This document shows positions 8,048 to 17,603 of a stretch of DNA of 64,000 nt, one piece after another. Made by a program: the position numbers and the translations under genes. The notes under the pieces are model-generated. The model had not been told where the DNA came from. It made no database searches and saw only the letters and a program-made list of their open reading frames with translations. The DNA is from Massilia solisilvae (GTDB taxonomy: Bacteria > Pseudomonadota > Gammaproteobacteria > Burkholderiales > Burkholderiaceae_D): contig NZ_JANUGV010000001.1 in assembly GCF_024753215.1 (NCBI RefSeq), forward strand, positions 1,550,001-1,614,000, in the 5' to 3' direction. Within the stretch, counting starts at the first letter, position 1, and each line of letters starts with the position of its first letter.

Positions 8048-9271
8048 ATGCTTAGTACCCAGGTCATTTTCCTCATCGCTGCGCTGTTATGCTTCATGAC
8101 CTTCCTGGTCTTGCTGGGCGTGTCGACCAATCGCATCGACGGCATGCGGCAGATCCGGCTGGCGGCGTTGCTTGGGATTGTCGGCAATATCCTGTATGCA
8201 TTTGGCAGGGAATTGCCGCCCTTGCTGGCGTACGAGGCAGCCAATGCGGTTTATGCCGCAGCCTCGGCCTCGCTGTTCGTGGGGTATCGGCTGCTGTTCA
8301 AGCGGCGGGCCTACGCGCGGGCGGCAGCCGTATCGGTGCTGGTGTTCACGGCGCTGATCGCCATCTTTCACTACTGGTTCGATTCGTTCGTGGCGCGCAG
8401 CTCCGTGGTGTCGCTCTACCACGCGGCCGTCGGCGCCGGGATCGCGCTGACCCTGATCCGGTGCCGGTCGCAGTGGGACAGGCCGTTCTACGTGAAGCGG
8501 TTCATCCTGTTCGTCTGCAGCATGAAGGTGCTCGGCCACGTCACGCGCGTGGCCTGGCAACTCCTGGGGCCGGCACAACCGACATCGTTACTGCAGCCGA
8601 GCCCCGGGGCGATCTTTTTTCTCAGCGTGGCAACCGTCGGCTTGCCGGCACTGGCCTTCGGCGGCATGCTGCTCGCGCATCGCAGGATCGTCGAATTCGC
8701 CCAGGAGGCCGCCGACCACGACTACCTGACCGGTGTCCTGTCGCGCCGCGCGTTTTCCAAAATCGGCGAGCGCGAGCTGGGCCGGGCGGCGCGGACCGGG
8801 CGCCCGTTGGCGCTGCTGCTGATCGACCTGGACCACTTCAAGCCGATCAACGACAACTACGGGCATGACGCGGGTGACCGGGCCCTGGTCGCGTTCACGC
8901 TCAATGCAGAAAAAGTCTTGAGGGGCATGGATTTCCTCGGGCGCATCGGCGGCGACGAGTTTGCCGTCTGGATGCCAGAGACGGACCTCGCGGCGGCCAC
9001 CGTTGCAGCGCATCGCCTGCGGCGGCGCGTGGCTGCCTTGGGCCGGACAGGCGCGCTTCCAGGTGTCACGCTCAGTATTGGCGTGTCGGTGCTGCACGAC
9101 GGCGACTCGCTGGAATCGGTGATGAAGCGCGCCGACGTGGCGCTTTACGAAGCCAAACGAAATGGCCGCGACCAGGTGGTGACCGAGCCGGAAGGCGGAC
9201 AGCCCGCTGGCATCGGCGAATGCGCGACACTGCAAATGACGCGCACGAAAACCGGGTCAACGGCCACTTGA
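8048..9271 (+). CDS. Membrane-bound diguanylate cyclase (GGDEF)
   Basis: 407 residues. The N-terminal ~210 residues form about six or seven hydrophobic helices (first MLSTQVIFLIAALLCFMTFL). The GGDEF domain starts at DHDYLTGVLSRRAF; DLDHFKPINDNYGHDAGD holds the metal and substrate residues, and RIGGDEFAVWMPE near residue 300 is the intact active-site loop. It should make cyclic-di-GMP from two GTP. No EAL domain and no clear RxxD inhibitory site was recognised. The start at 8048 is chosen because it begins directly with the first membrane helix; an in-frame ATG 300 nt upstream adds low-quality sequence. A second protein of the same architecture is at 45997-47235. Confidence 0.88.
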   Translation: MLSTQVIFLIAALLCFMTFLVLLGVSTNRIDGMRQIRLAALLGIVGNILYAFGRELPPLLAYEAANAVYAAASASLFVGYRLLFKRRAYARAAAVSVLVFTALIAIFHYWFDSFVARSSVVSLYHAAVGAGIALTLIRCRSQWDRPFYVKRFILFVCSMKVLGHVTRVAWQLLGPAQPTSLLQPSPGAIFFLSVATVGLPALAFGGMLLAHRRIVEFAQEAADHDYLTGVLSRRAFSKIGERELGRAARTGRPLALLLIDLDHFKPINDNYGHDAGDRALVAFTLNAEKVLRGMDFLGRIGGDEFAVWMPETDLAAATVAAHRLRRRVAALGRTGALPGVTLSIGVSVLHDGDSLESVMKRADVALYEAKRNGRDQVVTEPEGGQPAGIGECATLQMTRTKTGSTAT

Positions 9272-9362
9272 GTGCTCCCTGCCCCAAGCGGGCCCGATGC
9301 GCGTTCGCCGTGGCAGCAAACAGGGCCGCCATCGACCGCCGGTTTGCTGATGTGTGATAATC

Positions 9363-9398
9363 AAAAAGTCCGGCCGTTGGTGCTTGCGGCGACTTTTT
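9363..9398 (+). promoter_or_regulatory. 5'-leader hairpin abutting the usp ribosome binding site
   Basis: AAAAAGTC (9363-9370) pairs with GACTTTTT (9391-9398). Inside it GCCG (9373-9376) pairs with CGGC (9387-9390), leaving a 2-nt bulge and a 10-nt loop. The Shine-Dalgarno GGAG follows immediately, 7 nt before the ATG. The structure could be a leader attenuator or could modulate access to the ribosome binding site. Only the pairing is seen; any function is inference. Confidence 0.4.
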
Positions 9399-9407
9399 GG
9401 AGAACCT

Positions 9408-9893
9408 ATGTATTCACGAATTCTTGTACCGCTCGATCGCAGTGCGACAGCGCTTTGCGCGCTGGAGCAGGCGGCCGTGCTGGCGCGCCTGAGTGGCGGT
9501 ACGATCGTCCTGTTGCACGTCGTCGAGGAGCTAGATCACGCCACCGGCTTCGAGTCCGCCAAGGTGTACACCGAGGATGTGGAGCCCACTTTCCTGGCGG
9601 CCGGACAGGCGATGCTCGAGCAAGCCGCGGCCCCCCTGCGCAAGGATGGCGTGACCGTGGAGACGCTTCTGCGGCAGAGCAGGGGTGAACGCGTGGCGAC
9701 CCTGATCGTCAAGGAGACCGCTGCCGCCAACTGTGACATCGTCATCATGGGCACCCATGGCCGTCATGGCATTGGCCGCGTGCTGCTGGGCAGCGATGCG
9801 GAGCAGGTGGCGCGCCTGTCTCCCGTGCCCGTGATGCTGGTGCGGCATGCGCAGGCGGGGGGCGCGCGGCCCGACTCGGGCGCAGGCGGCTGA
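9408..9893 (+). CDS. Universal stress protein (UspA family)
   Basis: 161 residues, a single Usp domain: MYSRILVPLDRSATALCAL at the start, IVLLHVVEEL as strand 2, and the ATP-binding signature MGTHGRHGIGRVLLGSDAEQVA (G-2x-G-9x-G-S) near the end, followed by the closing strand PVPVMLVRHA. The ATP-binding type is predicted. The start is fixed by TTTTTGGAGAACCTATG; an upstream ATG at 9354 would put the leader hairpin inside the coding region. Usp proteins of this type are often under low-oxygen control in proteobacteria; no clear FNR site was seen here. Confidence 0.93.
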   Translation: MYSRILVPLDRSATALCALEQAAVLARLSGGTIVLLHVVEELDHATGFESAKVYTEDVEPTFLAAGQAMLEQAAAPLRKDGVTVETLLRQSRGERVATLIVKETAAANCDIVIMGTHGRHGIGRVLLGSDAEQVARLSPVPVMLVRHAQAGGARPDSGAGG

Positions 9894-9935
9894 CACACCA
9901 GCGCGCAGCAGCCCGCCCAACTGACCGCTGCGCCC

Positions 9936-9951
9936 GGCCAGCGCGCTGGCC
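9936..9951. terminator. Perfect 16-bp palindrome between convergent genes
   Basis: GGCCAGCGCGCTGGCC lies between the usp stop (9893) and the stop of the convergent permease gene (9960). It could act as a bidirectional hairpin, but there is no T-tract on either side. Confidence 0.3.
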
Positions 9952-9959
9952 AAAGAGAC

Positions 9960-11084
9960 TCACACCATCTGCACGATCGTCTTGCGGAACCGCGCCAGCG
10001 ACAGCCCGAACAGCACCGAACCGATCGCCGCCAGCGCCAGCATCGAGGGCCAGGCGATCGCGAAGCCGGCGCCGCGGAACAGGATGGCCTGGCTCAGGCT
10101 GACGAAATGGGTGGTGGGCGCGAGCGACATCAGGTAGCGCACCGCGTCGGGCATGCTTTCGCGCGGGGTGATCGCGCCGGACAGCAGTTCCAGCGGAATC
10201 AGTGTCAGCATCAGCAGCAGGCCAAACTGCGGCATGCTGCGCGCGAGCGTGGCCATGAAGATGCCCATCGACGTGGTGGCAAACAGGTGCAGCGCCGCGC
10301 AGCACAGGAACAAGCCCAGCGACCCCTCGATGCGGACCCCGAGCGCGCCTTTTATCACCACCGTGAGCGACACCAGGGTGGCGAGCATGACGATCAGTCC
10401 CATTGCCCAGACCTTGGACAGCATGATCTCGGTGGGCGTGACCGGCATGACCAGCAGGTGTTCCACCGTGCCGTGTTCGCGCTCGCGGATCAGCGCCGCC
10501 CCGGTCAGGATGATCGACAGCATGGTGATGTTGTTCGCCAGTTCACTGATGGAGCCGAACCAGGTCGGATCGAGGGCCTGGTTGAAGCGCTGGCGCACCG
10601 TCACCTCGACCGGACTGGCCGCGCTGCCGCGGTAACGCTGCAGGAATTCGCCGACTTCCCCCAGCACGATCTGCTGGATCCAGCCGCTGCCGGTGAAGGC
10701 CTGGCTCATCCGGGTTGCGTCCACTGCCAGTTGCACCTGCGGCCCTCTTCCGGCCAGCACGTCGCGCTGGAAGTCCGGCGGAATATCGAGCACGAAGGTG
10801 TAGGTGCCGGCGTCAAGCGTGGCGTCGACCTCGGCCGGCGTGATGCGCGCGGGCGGCGCGAACTGGGGCGGGTAGAACGCGGTCACGATGCGCGCCGACA
10901 GCGCCGAATCGTCCTCGTCCACGATCGCGATCGCGGCGCGGTGCAGTCCCTCGGGCGCGGCCGTGGCGGCGATGTACAGGGCCGCCGTGAAGGTATAGAC
11001 GATCAGCAGCAGCAGCCCGGGGTCGCGCCACAGGCTCCACAGTTCCTTCACGCCCAGGCGGTAAATGTTGGAAAGGCGCGGCAT
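9960..11084 (-). CDS. ABC-2 type transport permease (YhhJ-like)
   Basis: 374 residues from the ATG at 11084, one base after the TGA of the upstream ABC gene. The layout is ABC2 permease-like: one N-terminal membrane helix (LLLIVYTFTAALYIAATA), a large periplasmic loop with IVDEDDSALSARIV and YTFVLDIPPDFQRDVLAG, then five hydrophobic helices with LIREREHGTVEHLLVMPVTPTEIMLSKVW between them. E. coli yhhJ-rbbA-yhiI has the same gene set. Last gene of the operon; partner of the fused ATPase/permease. Confidence 0.88.
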   Translation of the reverse strand: MPRLSNIYRLGVKELWSLWRDPGLLLLIVYTFTAALYIAATAAPEGLHRAAIAIVDEDDSALSARIVTAFYPPQFAPPARITPAEVDATLDAGTYTFVLDIPPDFQRDVLAGRGPQVQLAVDATRMSQAFTGSGWIQQIVLGEVGEFLQRYRGSAASPVEVTVRQRFNQALDPTWFGSISELANNITMLSIILTGAALIREREHGTVEHLLVMPVTPTEIMLSKVWAMGLIVMLATLVSLTVVIKGALGVRIEGSLGLFLCCAALHLFATTSMGIFMATLARSMPQFGLLLMLTLIPLELLSGAITPRESMPDAVRYLMSLAPTTHFVSLSQAILFRGAGFAIAWPSMLALAAIGSVLFGLSLARFRKTIVQMV

Positions 11085-11085
11085 C

Positions 11086-13827
11086 TCACTTCTCCTGCTT
11101 CTTGAGCAGCGCAATCGCGGCGGCCAGCACCACCGGATAGGCCAGCGCCATCGGCCACATCGCGTGGTACAGGTCGGCCAATCCGAGCGCTTTGTTGAAC
11201 ACCCCGCGGCTAATGTTGAACATGTGGCTGGCCGGGTACAGCTCGCCGATCACCCGCCCCGCGCCCTCGAGCGAGGAAACGGGGTTGATCAGGCCGGAGA
11301 ACTGAATCGCCGGCAGCATGGTGCCGATCAGGGTAAAGAACATGGCGGCAATCTGGCTGCGTGTCAGTGCCGAGGCGAGCAGGCCGATCGCGGTGGTGCC
11401 CAGCACGTACAGCAGCGTGGCCAGCGTCAGCGCGCCGAAGCTGCCGCTGACGGGCACGCCGAACACGGTCACCGCGGCTGCGCACATCAGCAAAAAATTC
11501 AGCATGGCCAGGGCGACGTAGGGCATCTGCTTGCCGATCAAGAATTCGGTGCGCGTGGCCGGCGTGACGTACAGGTTGATGATGGAACCGAGCTCCTTCT
11601 CGCGCACCACGGCCAGCGCGGTCAGCATCGCGGGCAGCATCAGCAGGAGCAGGGGGATGACGGCGGGGACGATCGCAGGCAGGCTGCGCACGTCCGGGTT
11701 GTAGCGAAAGCGCGTCTCCACGGTCGCTGGCATGGCCGGCGTGGGCATGCCGCGTTCGAGCGCCTGTCGCATCAGCCAGTGCTGGTGCAGGCCCTGCACG
11801 TAGCCGGTGATGGTCTCGGCCCGCTGCGGCATGGCGCCATCGACCCAGATCCCGACCTGTGCCTGGCGGCCGTGGGTGAGGTCGCGCGCAAAGCCGGGCG
11901 GGATTTCGACTGCGAGCGACACGTCGCCGCTGCGCATGCGGTGGTCAAGGTCGGCATAGTCGCGCAGCGGCGGGGTTTGTGTGAAGTAGCGCGAACCGGC
12001 GATGTTGAGCACGTAGTCGCGGCTCAATGCGGTCGCGTCGCGGTCCAGTACCGCAAAGCGCAGGTTTTCCACGTCCATGTTGATGCCGTAGCCGATCACG
12101 AACATCAGCAGCAGTGAACCGACCAGCGCCAGGGCGCGGCGGATTTTGTCGCGCTTGAGTTCGAGCGCCTCGCGCCACAGGTAGCTGACCATGCGGCCAA
12201 AGCTGCGCTGCGCTGCGCCATGCCTGGGCGGGGCGGCCGGGGCGACGACGCTTTCCGTCGGGGCCTCCGGCGTGTCGGGTGCGCCGCCAGCCTCGCGCAG
12301 GAAGGCGATGAAAGCATCTTCGAGCGTGGCGGTGCCGCGCGCTGCGACCAGCGCGGACGGCGCATCGCAGGCCAGCACGCGGCCAGCGTGCATCAGCGAG
12401 ATGCGGTCGCAGCGCTCGGCCTCGTTCATGAAGTGGGTGGAAATGAAGATCGTGACCCGGTCCTTGCGCGCCAGGTCGATCATCAGGCGCCAGAAGGCGT
12501 CGCGCGCCAGCGGGTCAACGCCGGAGGTCGGTTCGTCCAGGATCAGCAGTTCGGGCTTGTGCACCATCGCCACCGCCAGCGACAGGCGCTGGCGGATGCC
12601 GAGCGGAACGCGGTCGGGGAGTGCATCGAGCACGTCCTGCAGGTCGAAGCGCTCGGCCATCTCGGCCACCCGCGCGTCGATCTGCGCTTCCGGAACGTGG
12701 AACAGGCGCGCGTGCAGCACCAGGTTCTGGTGCACCGTCAGTTCGCCATACAGCGAGAACGACTGCGACATGTAGCCGACGCGGCGCCGCGTTTCCAGGT
12801 CGCGCGCGTCCACCGGCTGGCCGAACAACAGGGCCTGGCCGCCGCTGGCCGGCAGCAGGCCGGTCAGCATTTTCATGGTGGTGGTCTTGCCGCAGCCGTT
12901 GGAGCCGAGGAAGCCGAAGATCTCGCCGCGCCGGATGCGAAAGCTCACGTGGTCCACGGCGGTGAAGTCGCCGAAACGCATCGTCAGCTCCTTCGCTTCG
13001 ATGGCGATTTCATCCTCGCCGCCGGCAACCATCGGCGGCACGTGCAGCGGCGCGTAGCCGGCGCGCTCCTCTTCCGGCAGCAGGGCGATGAAGGCCTGCT
13101 CCAGCGTGGCGCTGCCGGTGCGCTCGAGCAGTTCGGCGGGCGTGCCGGTCGCCAGCACGCGGCCCGCGTCCATCGCGACCAGCCAGTCGAAACGCATGGC
13201 CTCGTCCATGTAGGCAGTTGCCACCATCACGCTCATGCCCGGGCGCTCGGCGCGGATGCGCGCGATCAGGTCCCAGAACTGGGTGCGCGCCAGCGGATCC
13301 ACCCCGGTGGTCGGCTCGTCCAGGATGAGCAGGTCGGGGTCGTGGATCAGCGCGCAGCACAGGCCGAGCTTCTGCTTCATCCCGCCCGAGAGTTTGCCCG
13401 CCGGCCGGTCGAGGAAGGGGAACAGGCCGGTGCTGCGCGTGAGCTGGTCGATGCGGCGCCGTCGCTCGGGGCCGTCGTGCCCGAACAGGCGCCCGAAGAA
13501 CTGCAGGTTTTCTTCCACCGACAGGGTGGGGTACAGGTTTTTGCCCAGCCCCTGCGGCATGTAGGCGATGCGCGGGCAAACCTGTTCGCGGTGGCGCCGC
13601 TCGGCCATGTCGCCGCCCAGCACCTCGATCCTGCCGTGCTGCATGCGGCGCGCTCCCGACAGCAGGGCGAGCAGGGTGGACTTGCCGACGCCGTCAGGCC
13701 CGATCAGTCCGACCACGCAGCCGGACGGCACCTCCAGCGTCAGCCGGTCCAGCGCCCGGGTCTTGCCGTACTCGATGCTGACGTCTTCCAGCCTGGCGAC
13801 GCAAGCAGGCTGGTTGGCGTGCGTCAT
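11086..13827 (-). CDS. Fused double ABC ATPase and permease, RbbA/YhiH-like
   Basis: 913 residues, matching RbbA (about 910). Two complete ATPase domains: the first has Walker [11 protein letters not shown] (~43-52), signature [11 protein letters not shown] and Walker [13 protein letters not shown]; the second has Walker [15 protein letters not shown] (~300), a degenerate signature ([10 protein letters not shown]) and [12 protein letters not shown]. From ~540 an ABC-2 permease domain follows, with an N-terminal helix, a periplasmic loop containing [14 protein letters not shown] and [26 protein letters not shown]. Likely an inner-membrane exporter of drugs or lipophilic compounds working with the adjacent HlyD and NodT proteins. 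Its start overlaps the hlyD stop (ATGA), indicating translational coupling. Confidence 0.92.
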   Translation of the reverse strand: MTHANQPACVARLEDVSIEYGKTRALDRLTLEVPSGCVVGLIGPDGVGKSTLLALLSGARRMQHGRIEVLGGDMAERRHREQVCPRIAYMPQGLGKNLYPTLSVEENLQFFGRLFGHDGPERRRRIDQLTRSTGLFPFLDRPAGKLSGGMKQKLGLCCALIHDPDLLILDEPTTGVDPLARTQFWDLIARIRAERPGMSVMVATAYMDEAMRFDWLVAMDAGRVLATGTPAELLERTGSATLEQAFIALLPEEERAGYAPLHVPPMVAGGEDEIAIEAKELTMRFGDFTAVDHVSFRIRRGEIFGFLGSNGCGKTTTMKMLTGLLPASGGQALLFGQPVDARDLETRRRVGYMSQSFSLYGELTVHQNLVLHARLFHVPEAQIDARVAEMAERFDLQDVLDALPDRVPLGIRQRLSLAVAMVHKPELLILDEPTSGVDPLARDAFWRLMIDLARKDRVTIFISTHFMNEAERCDRISLMHAGRVLACDAPSALVAARGTATLEDAFIAFLREAGGAPDTPEAPTESVVAPAAPPRHGAAQRSFGRMVSYLWREALELKRDKIRRALALVGSLLLMFVIGYGINMDVENLRFAVLDRDATALSRDYVLNIAGSRYFTQTPPLRDYADLDHRMRSGDVSLAVEIPPGFARDLTHGRQAQVGIWVDGAMPQRAETITGYVQGLHQHWLMRQALERGMPTPAMPATVETRFRYNPDVRSLPAIVPAVIPLLLLMLPAMLTALAVVREKELGSIINLYVTPATRTEFLIGKQMPYVALAMLNFLLMCAAAVTVFGVPVSGSFGALTLATLLYVLGTTAIGLLASALTRSQIAAMFFTLIGTMLPAIQFSGLINPVSSLEGAGRVIGELYPASHMFNISRGVFNKALGLADLYHAMWPMALAYPVVLAAAIALLKKQEK

Positions 13828-14921
13828 GGCGTTACCTTGGCCGCCACTTCAGCAGGCCATGGTGCTTTCGGGTCCAGGCGGACCCAGGCTACGCCCGGCA
13901 GGCCGGTTTTCACCTGCTGCAGGTGTGCTTCGAGCAGCTTGCGGTCGATCCGGGCCTTGACCCGGAACATCAGCTTCTGGCGTTCGCTGGCGGTTTCCAC
14001 CGTCTTGGGCGTGAACTGGGCGGTGCTGGCTACGTACGATACCCTGGCCGGGATCGCGTATTGGGGCACGGCGTCGAGCACCACGCGCACCTCGGCGCCA
14101 AGGCCCACCCGGCCGGCCACGGTTTCGGGCAGGAAGAAGGTCATGTACACGTCGGCCAGGTCGACGAGGTTGAGCACCTTGCCGCCGGCGCCGAGCACTT
14201 CGCCCGGCTGGGCCACGCGGTACTGCACCCGGCCGGCGCGCGGCGCGATCAGCACCGTATCGGCCAGTTCGGCGTCGATGCGCGCGATGGTTGCGGCGGC
14301 GGCCTTTTCGTTGGCCTGTGCGCTGAGCACCTGGGTACGGGTGGCGTTCACCGCGGCCTGGGCAGCGCGCACCTGGGCCCGCGCGGCGGCCAGCGCGGCC
14401 AGCGTGCCGTTCACCCGGGCGCGGTCGTCGTCCAGCTCCTGGCGCGACGATGCGCCTTCGTTGGCCAGCGTCTCGGAGCGGGCCAGGCGGCGGCGTGCGG
14501 CGTCCAGGTCGCTTTCGCGCTGGCCCACCAGCGCCTGCGCGGCCAGCTGGTCGCTTTCGCGCAGCGTCACTTCGGCGCGCGCGCCTGCCAGCGCGGCGGC
14601 CGCCTGCTGCTGGCGCGCCACCGCTTCCTCGCGCTGGGCCTGCATGCTGCGGGTATCCATCCTGGCGAGGACTTGCCCGGCCTTGACGAACTCGCCTTCC
14701 TGCGCGGTGATCTCGCTGATCCTTCCCGGCACCTTGGTGGCGACGTCAACCTCGGTGGCTTCGATGCGGCCGTTGCCCTTGGCGAAGCCGTCGGTCTTGT
14801 CGCGCTGCGAGAACGGCCCCCAGTTCACGAAGGCCCACGCGGCCAGTGCGGCGACCAGCGCTACCGGCACCCACAACTTCAGTTCTTTTTTCATGGTGTT
14901 GTATTGTAGAAGACTAGTCAT
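13824..14921 (-). CDS. HlyD/EmrA-family membrane fusion protein (YhiI-like)
   Basis: 365 residues. One N-terminal membrane helix ([17 protein letters not shown]), then the barrel-sandwich halves: [18 protein letters not shown] and the closing [20 protein letters not shown]. They flank a long alpha-helical hairpin rich in Ala, Gln and Arg (~80-190), then a beta-barrel domain. It bridges the inner-membrane transporter to the outer-membrane NodT channel. The ATG at 14921 overlaps the stop of the NodT gene (ATGA), so it is preferred; a second ATG at 14894 (MKKELKLW) starts directly before the membrane helix and is the alternative. Confidence 0.9.
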   Translation of the reverse strand: MTSLLQYNTMKKELKLWVPVALVAALAAWAFVNWGPFSQRDKTDGFAKGNGRIEATEVDVATKVPGRISEITAQEGEFVKAGQVLARMDTRSMQAQREEAVARQQQAAAALAGARAEVTLRESDQLAAQALVGQRESDLDAARRRLARSETLANEGASSRQELDDDRARVNGTLAALAAARAQVRAAQAAVNATRTQVLSAQANEKAAAATIARIDAELADTVLIAPRAGRVQYRVAQPGEVLGAGGKVLNLVDLADVYMTFFLPETVAGRVGLGAEVRVVLDAVPQYAIPARVSYVASTAQFTPKTVETASERQKLMFRVKARIDRKLLEAHLQQVKTGLPGVAWVRLDPKAPWPAEVAAKVTP

Positions 14922-16408
14922 CGGATGGCGCCAGCGTCAGTGCCTGGCAAGCGCCGCGCACCGCCGCCGAGCGCGCGGTACAGCGCCACCTGCGCCGACA
15001 GTTGCTGCCTGCGCAGCTGCACCAACTGCTGCTCGGCGCCAAAGCGCTCGCGCTCTGCATCTAGCACCTCGAGGTAGGCGGCGGCGCCGCTCTCGTAGCG
15101 CAGCTGTGCCAGGCGGGCGCGCTCGGCCTGCAGCACCAGCGTGGCGCGGGTTGCCTCGGCCTGGGCGGCCAGTCCGCGCCGCGCGGCGAGCGCGTCGGCC
15201 ACGTCGCGGAAGGCGCCCTGGATCGCCCGCTCGTATTGGGCCACCGCCTCTTCGCTGCGCAGCTGGGCCACCGACAGTTGACCCTTCAGGCGCCCGCCAT
15301 TGAAGATCGGCAGCGCGAGCGAGGGCGCAAAGTTCCAGGCGCGGCTGTCATCGTTGAACAGCTCGTTGAGCGAGGTGCTGGCCGCGCCCGCGGTGGCGGT
15401 GAGCGCGATGCGCGGGAAGAACGCGGCGCGCGCGGCCTGCACGTTGGCGTGGGCGGCACGCAGTTGCTGTTCGGCGGCGGCGATGTCGGCGCGCTCGAGC
15501 AGCAGGTCCGACGGCAGGCCGGTTGCGGGCTCGCGTGCCAACGGCACGGTGCCCAAGCCATCCAGTGCCGGCGCGAGCGTGACCGGGGCGCCGGCCAGCA
15601 GGTCGAGCACCGCACCTTGTTGCGCGCGCGCCTGCTCCAGCTGGGCCACCTGGGCAATCGCCTGCTGTTGCAGCAGCTCGACCTGGGTCAGGTTCAGGCG
15701 CGAGGCGGCGCCCAGTTGGTAGCGGCGCCGGAAGATGCGCACCGTCTCGTCGCGCAGTTCGCGCGTGCGCCGGGCCAGCGCCAGCCGTTCGTCGATCTCG
15801 CGCAGGCCGAGGTAAGCGTCGGCCACCTGAGCGATCAGGCTGACCGTAATGGAACGGCGCGCCTCGTCGCTGGACAGCCAGCTTGCGAGCGCGGATTCGT
15901 TCAGGCTGCGCAGGCGCCCCCACACATCCAGTTCCCATTGCGAGAAGCCGATGCCCGCCTGGAACTGGTTGCCCATGATGGGGCGGCCGATGAAGCTCTG
16001 CGCCGGCGGCACCAGCGCGCGGGTGGCCTGCAGGCTGCCGTTCACCACCGGCAGCTGTTCGGCGCGCTGGATGCCGTAGGCGGCCGCCGCCTCCTGCACG
16101 CGCAGTGCCGCTGTGCGCAGCTCGCGGCTGTTCTCCAGCGCCACGCCAATCACCCGACGCAGCTCGGGGTCGAGGAAGAAGTCCTGCCAGCCGGGCTGCG
16201 CAGCGGCGGCCGTGGCGTCGCTGGCCTGCCCCGGATAGGCGGCGGGCACGGGAAAGCCCGCCGTCGGCGTGGCGCGTGGCAGCGGCGCACACGCGGCAAG
16301 GCTCAGGCAGACCGGCAGGGCCGCCATGGCCGCACGCAAGCGCCGGCGCGACTGGCGGTGCGCCAGGCTCTGTTTTGTTATTTGATCCATCTGTTTTTGT
16401 TCAATCAT
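14918..16408 (-). CDS. Outer-membrane efflux lipoprotein, NodT/OprM family
   Basis: 496 residues. The lipoprotein signal peptide ends LSLAAC, preceded by an Arg-rich n-region. The TolC-like fold appears as two repeats with long helices: QPGWQDFFLDPELRRVIGVALENSRELRTAALRVQEAAAAYGIQRAEQLP and a second half containing LPSDLLLERADIAAAEQQLRAAHANVQAARAAFFPRIALTA, a strongly conserved NodT segment. First gene of the four-gene export operon. The start is uncertain: ATG at 16408, or ATG at 16390 (MDQITKQ); neither has a good Shine-Dalgarno. It lies only 16 bp after the ackA stop, so read-through from the phaC operon is possible. Confidence 0.92.
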   Translation of the reverse strand: MIEQKQMDQITKQSLAHRQSRRRLRAAMAALPVCLSLAACAPLPRATPTAGFPVPAAYPGQASDATAAAAQPGWQDFFLDPELRRVIGVALENSRELRTAALRVQEAAAAYGIQRAEQLPVVNGSLQATRALVPPAQSFIGRPIMGNQFQAGIGFSQWELDVWGRLRSLNESALASWLSSDEARRSITVSLIAQVADAYLGLREIDERLALARRTRELRDETVRIFRRRYQLGAASRLNLTQVELLQQQAIAQVAQLEQARAQQGAVLDLLAGAPVTLAPALDGLGTVPLAREPATGLPSDLLLERADIAAAEQQLRAAHANVQAARAAFFPRIALTATAGAASTSLNELFNDDSRAWNFAPSLALPIFNGGRLKGQLSVAQLRSEEAVAQYERAIQGAFRDVADALAARRGLAAQAEATRATLVLQAERARLAQLRYESGAAAYLEVLDAERERFGAEQQLVQLRRQQLSAQVALYRALGGGARRLPGTDAGAIR

Positions 16409-16424
16409 GGGTGTGTGGCAGCGC

Positions 16425-17603
16425 TCAGGATTTGAGCTCGTCCGCCGCAGCGCGGGTTTGCTGCGCGATCACTGCTTCTTCGTCGGCCGGCAGTACCCAG
16501 ACCGAAACCGCGCTGTCCGCCGCATGCAGCCGCGGACCGCCGGCCGCGTTGGCGGCGGGGTCGAGGCGCACGCCAAGCCAGGCCGCCTGCTCGCAGACGC
16601 GCGCGCGGATCTCGGGCGCGTGTTCGCCGATGCCGCCGGTGAAGACCAGCACGTCGAGCCCGCCGGCGGCAGCGGCAAGCGAACCGAGTTCGCGCCCGAT
16701 GCGATACACGAACACGTCCAGCGCCTCGCGCGCGGCCGGCTCCTGGCTGGCCGTCAGCTCGCGCATGTCGCCGCTGATCCCGGACAGGCCCAGCAGGCCC
16801 GACTCCTGGTACAGCAAGCGCTGCATTGCCGCCGGCGTCATGCGCTTGTCCTGCAGCAGGTACAGCAGCAGGCCGGGGTCGATGCTGCCGCAGCGCGTGG
16901 CCATGGGCAGGCCGTCGAGGGCGGAAAAGCCCATCGTGCTGGCCACGCTCCTGCCGCCCACCATGGCGCACATGCTGGCGCCGCTGCCCAGGTGCGCGGC
17001 GACGACGCGGCCGCCGGCGCGCGGTTCCAGCGCCGGCAAGGTATTGGCCACGTGCTGGTACGACAGGCCGTGGAAGCCGTAGCGCAGCACCTGCTGCTCG
17101 GCCAGCGCGCGCGGCAGCGCGTACAGGCGCGACACGCGCGGGTTGTCCAGGTGGAAGGCGGTGTCGAAGCAGGCCACTTGCGGCAGGTCCGGATGCAGTT
17201 TGGCCATGGCCTGCATCGCCGCCAGGTTGTGCGGCTGGTGCAGTGGCGCGAGCGGGTTCAGCGCGGCCAGTTCGGCCAGCAGGGCCGGCGTCACCAGCGC
17301 AGGGCCGGCGTGCGCGTTACCGCCGTGGACCACGCGGTGGCCGATGGCGGCCAGCCGCGCCGGGGCAAGGTGGCCCTCCACCCAGGCGATCACCGCCGCC
17401 AGCTGGTCGGCATAGCCGTTGATCCCTTCCAGCGGCCGGTCTTCGGTAAGCTCTCCTTGCGGCGACCAGGCGAGAAGGCGGTGCTGGTGGCCGCCGCTGT
17501 CGATCTCGCCGCGGCTGGAAAGCGCGAGCGCATCGCCGCGCTCCACGAACACCGCGAACTTGATGCTGGACGAACCGGCGTTGAAGCAGGCGTAACCCTT
17601 CAT
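16425..17603 (-). CDS. ackA: Acetate kinase
   Basis: 392 residues. It starts MKGYACFNAGSSSIKFAVF, the acetate kinase N-signature (NxGSSSxK). Further motifs: GHRVVHGGNAHAGPALV, CFDTAFHLDNPRVSRLYALP, RYGFHGLSYQHVA, AHLGSGASMCAMVGGRSVASTMGFSALDGLPMATRCGSIDPGLLLYL, and VFTGGIGEHAPEIR for the adenosine pocket. It interconverts acetyl-phosphate plus ADP with acetate plus ATP. Its start overlaps the stop of the MaoC-phosphotransacetylase gene (ATGA), so the two enzymes are translationally coupled and together form an acyl-CoA to ATP route. Third gene of the phaC operon. Confidence 0.96.
   Translation of the reverse strand: MKGYACFNAGSSSIKFAVFVERGDALALSSRGEIDSGGHQHRLLAWSPQGELTEDRPLEGINGYADQLAAVIAWVEGHLAPARLAAIGHRVVHGGNAHAGPALVTPALLAELAALNPLAPLHQPHNLAAMQAMAKLHPDLPQVACFDTAFHLDNPRVSRLYALPRALAEQQVLRYGFHGLSYQHVANTLPALEPRAGGRVVAAHLGSGASMCAMVGGRSVASTMGFSALDGLPMATRCGSIDPGLLLYLLQDKRMTPAAMQRLLYQESGLLGLSGISGDMRELTASQEPAAREALDVFVYRIGRELGSLAAAAGGLDVLVFTGGIGEHAPEIRARVCEQAAWLGVRLDPAANAAGGPRLHAADSAVSVWVLPADEEAVIAQQTRAAADELKS

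Noticed and set aside
12220-15303. A 1027-codon plus-strand frame opposite the export operon
   Set aside because: Antisense to the RbbA-like, HlyD-like and NodT genes; composition is low-complexity and Arg/Ser-rich.
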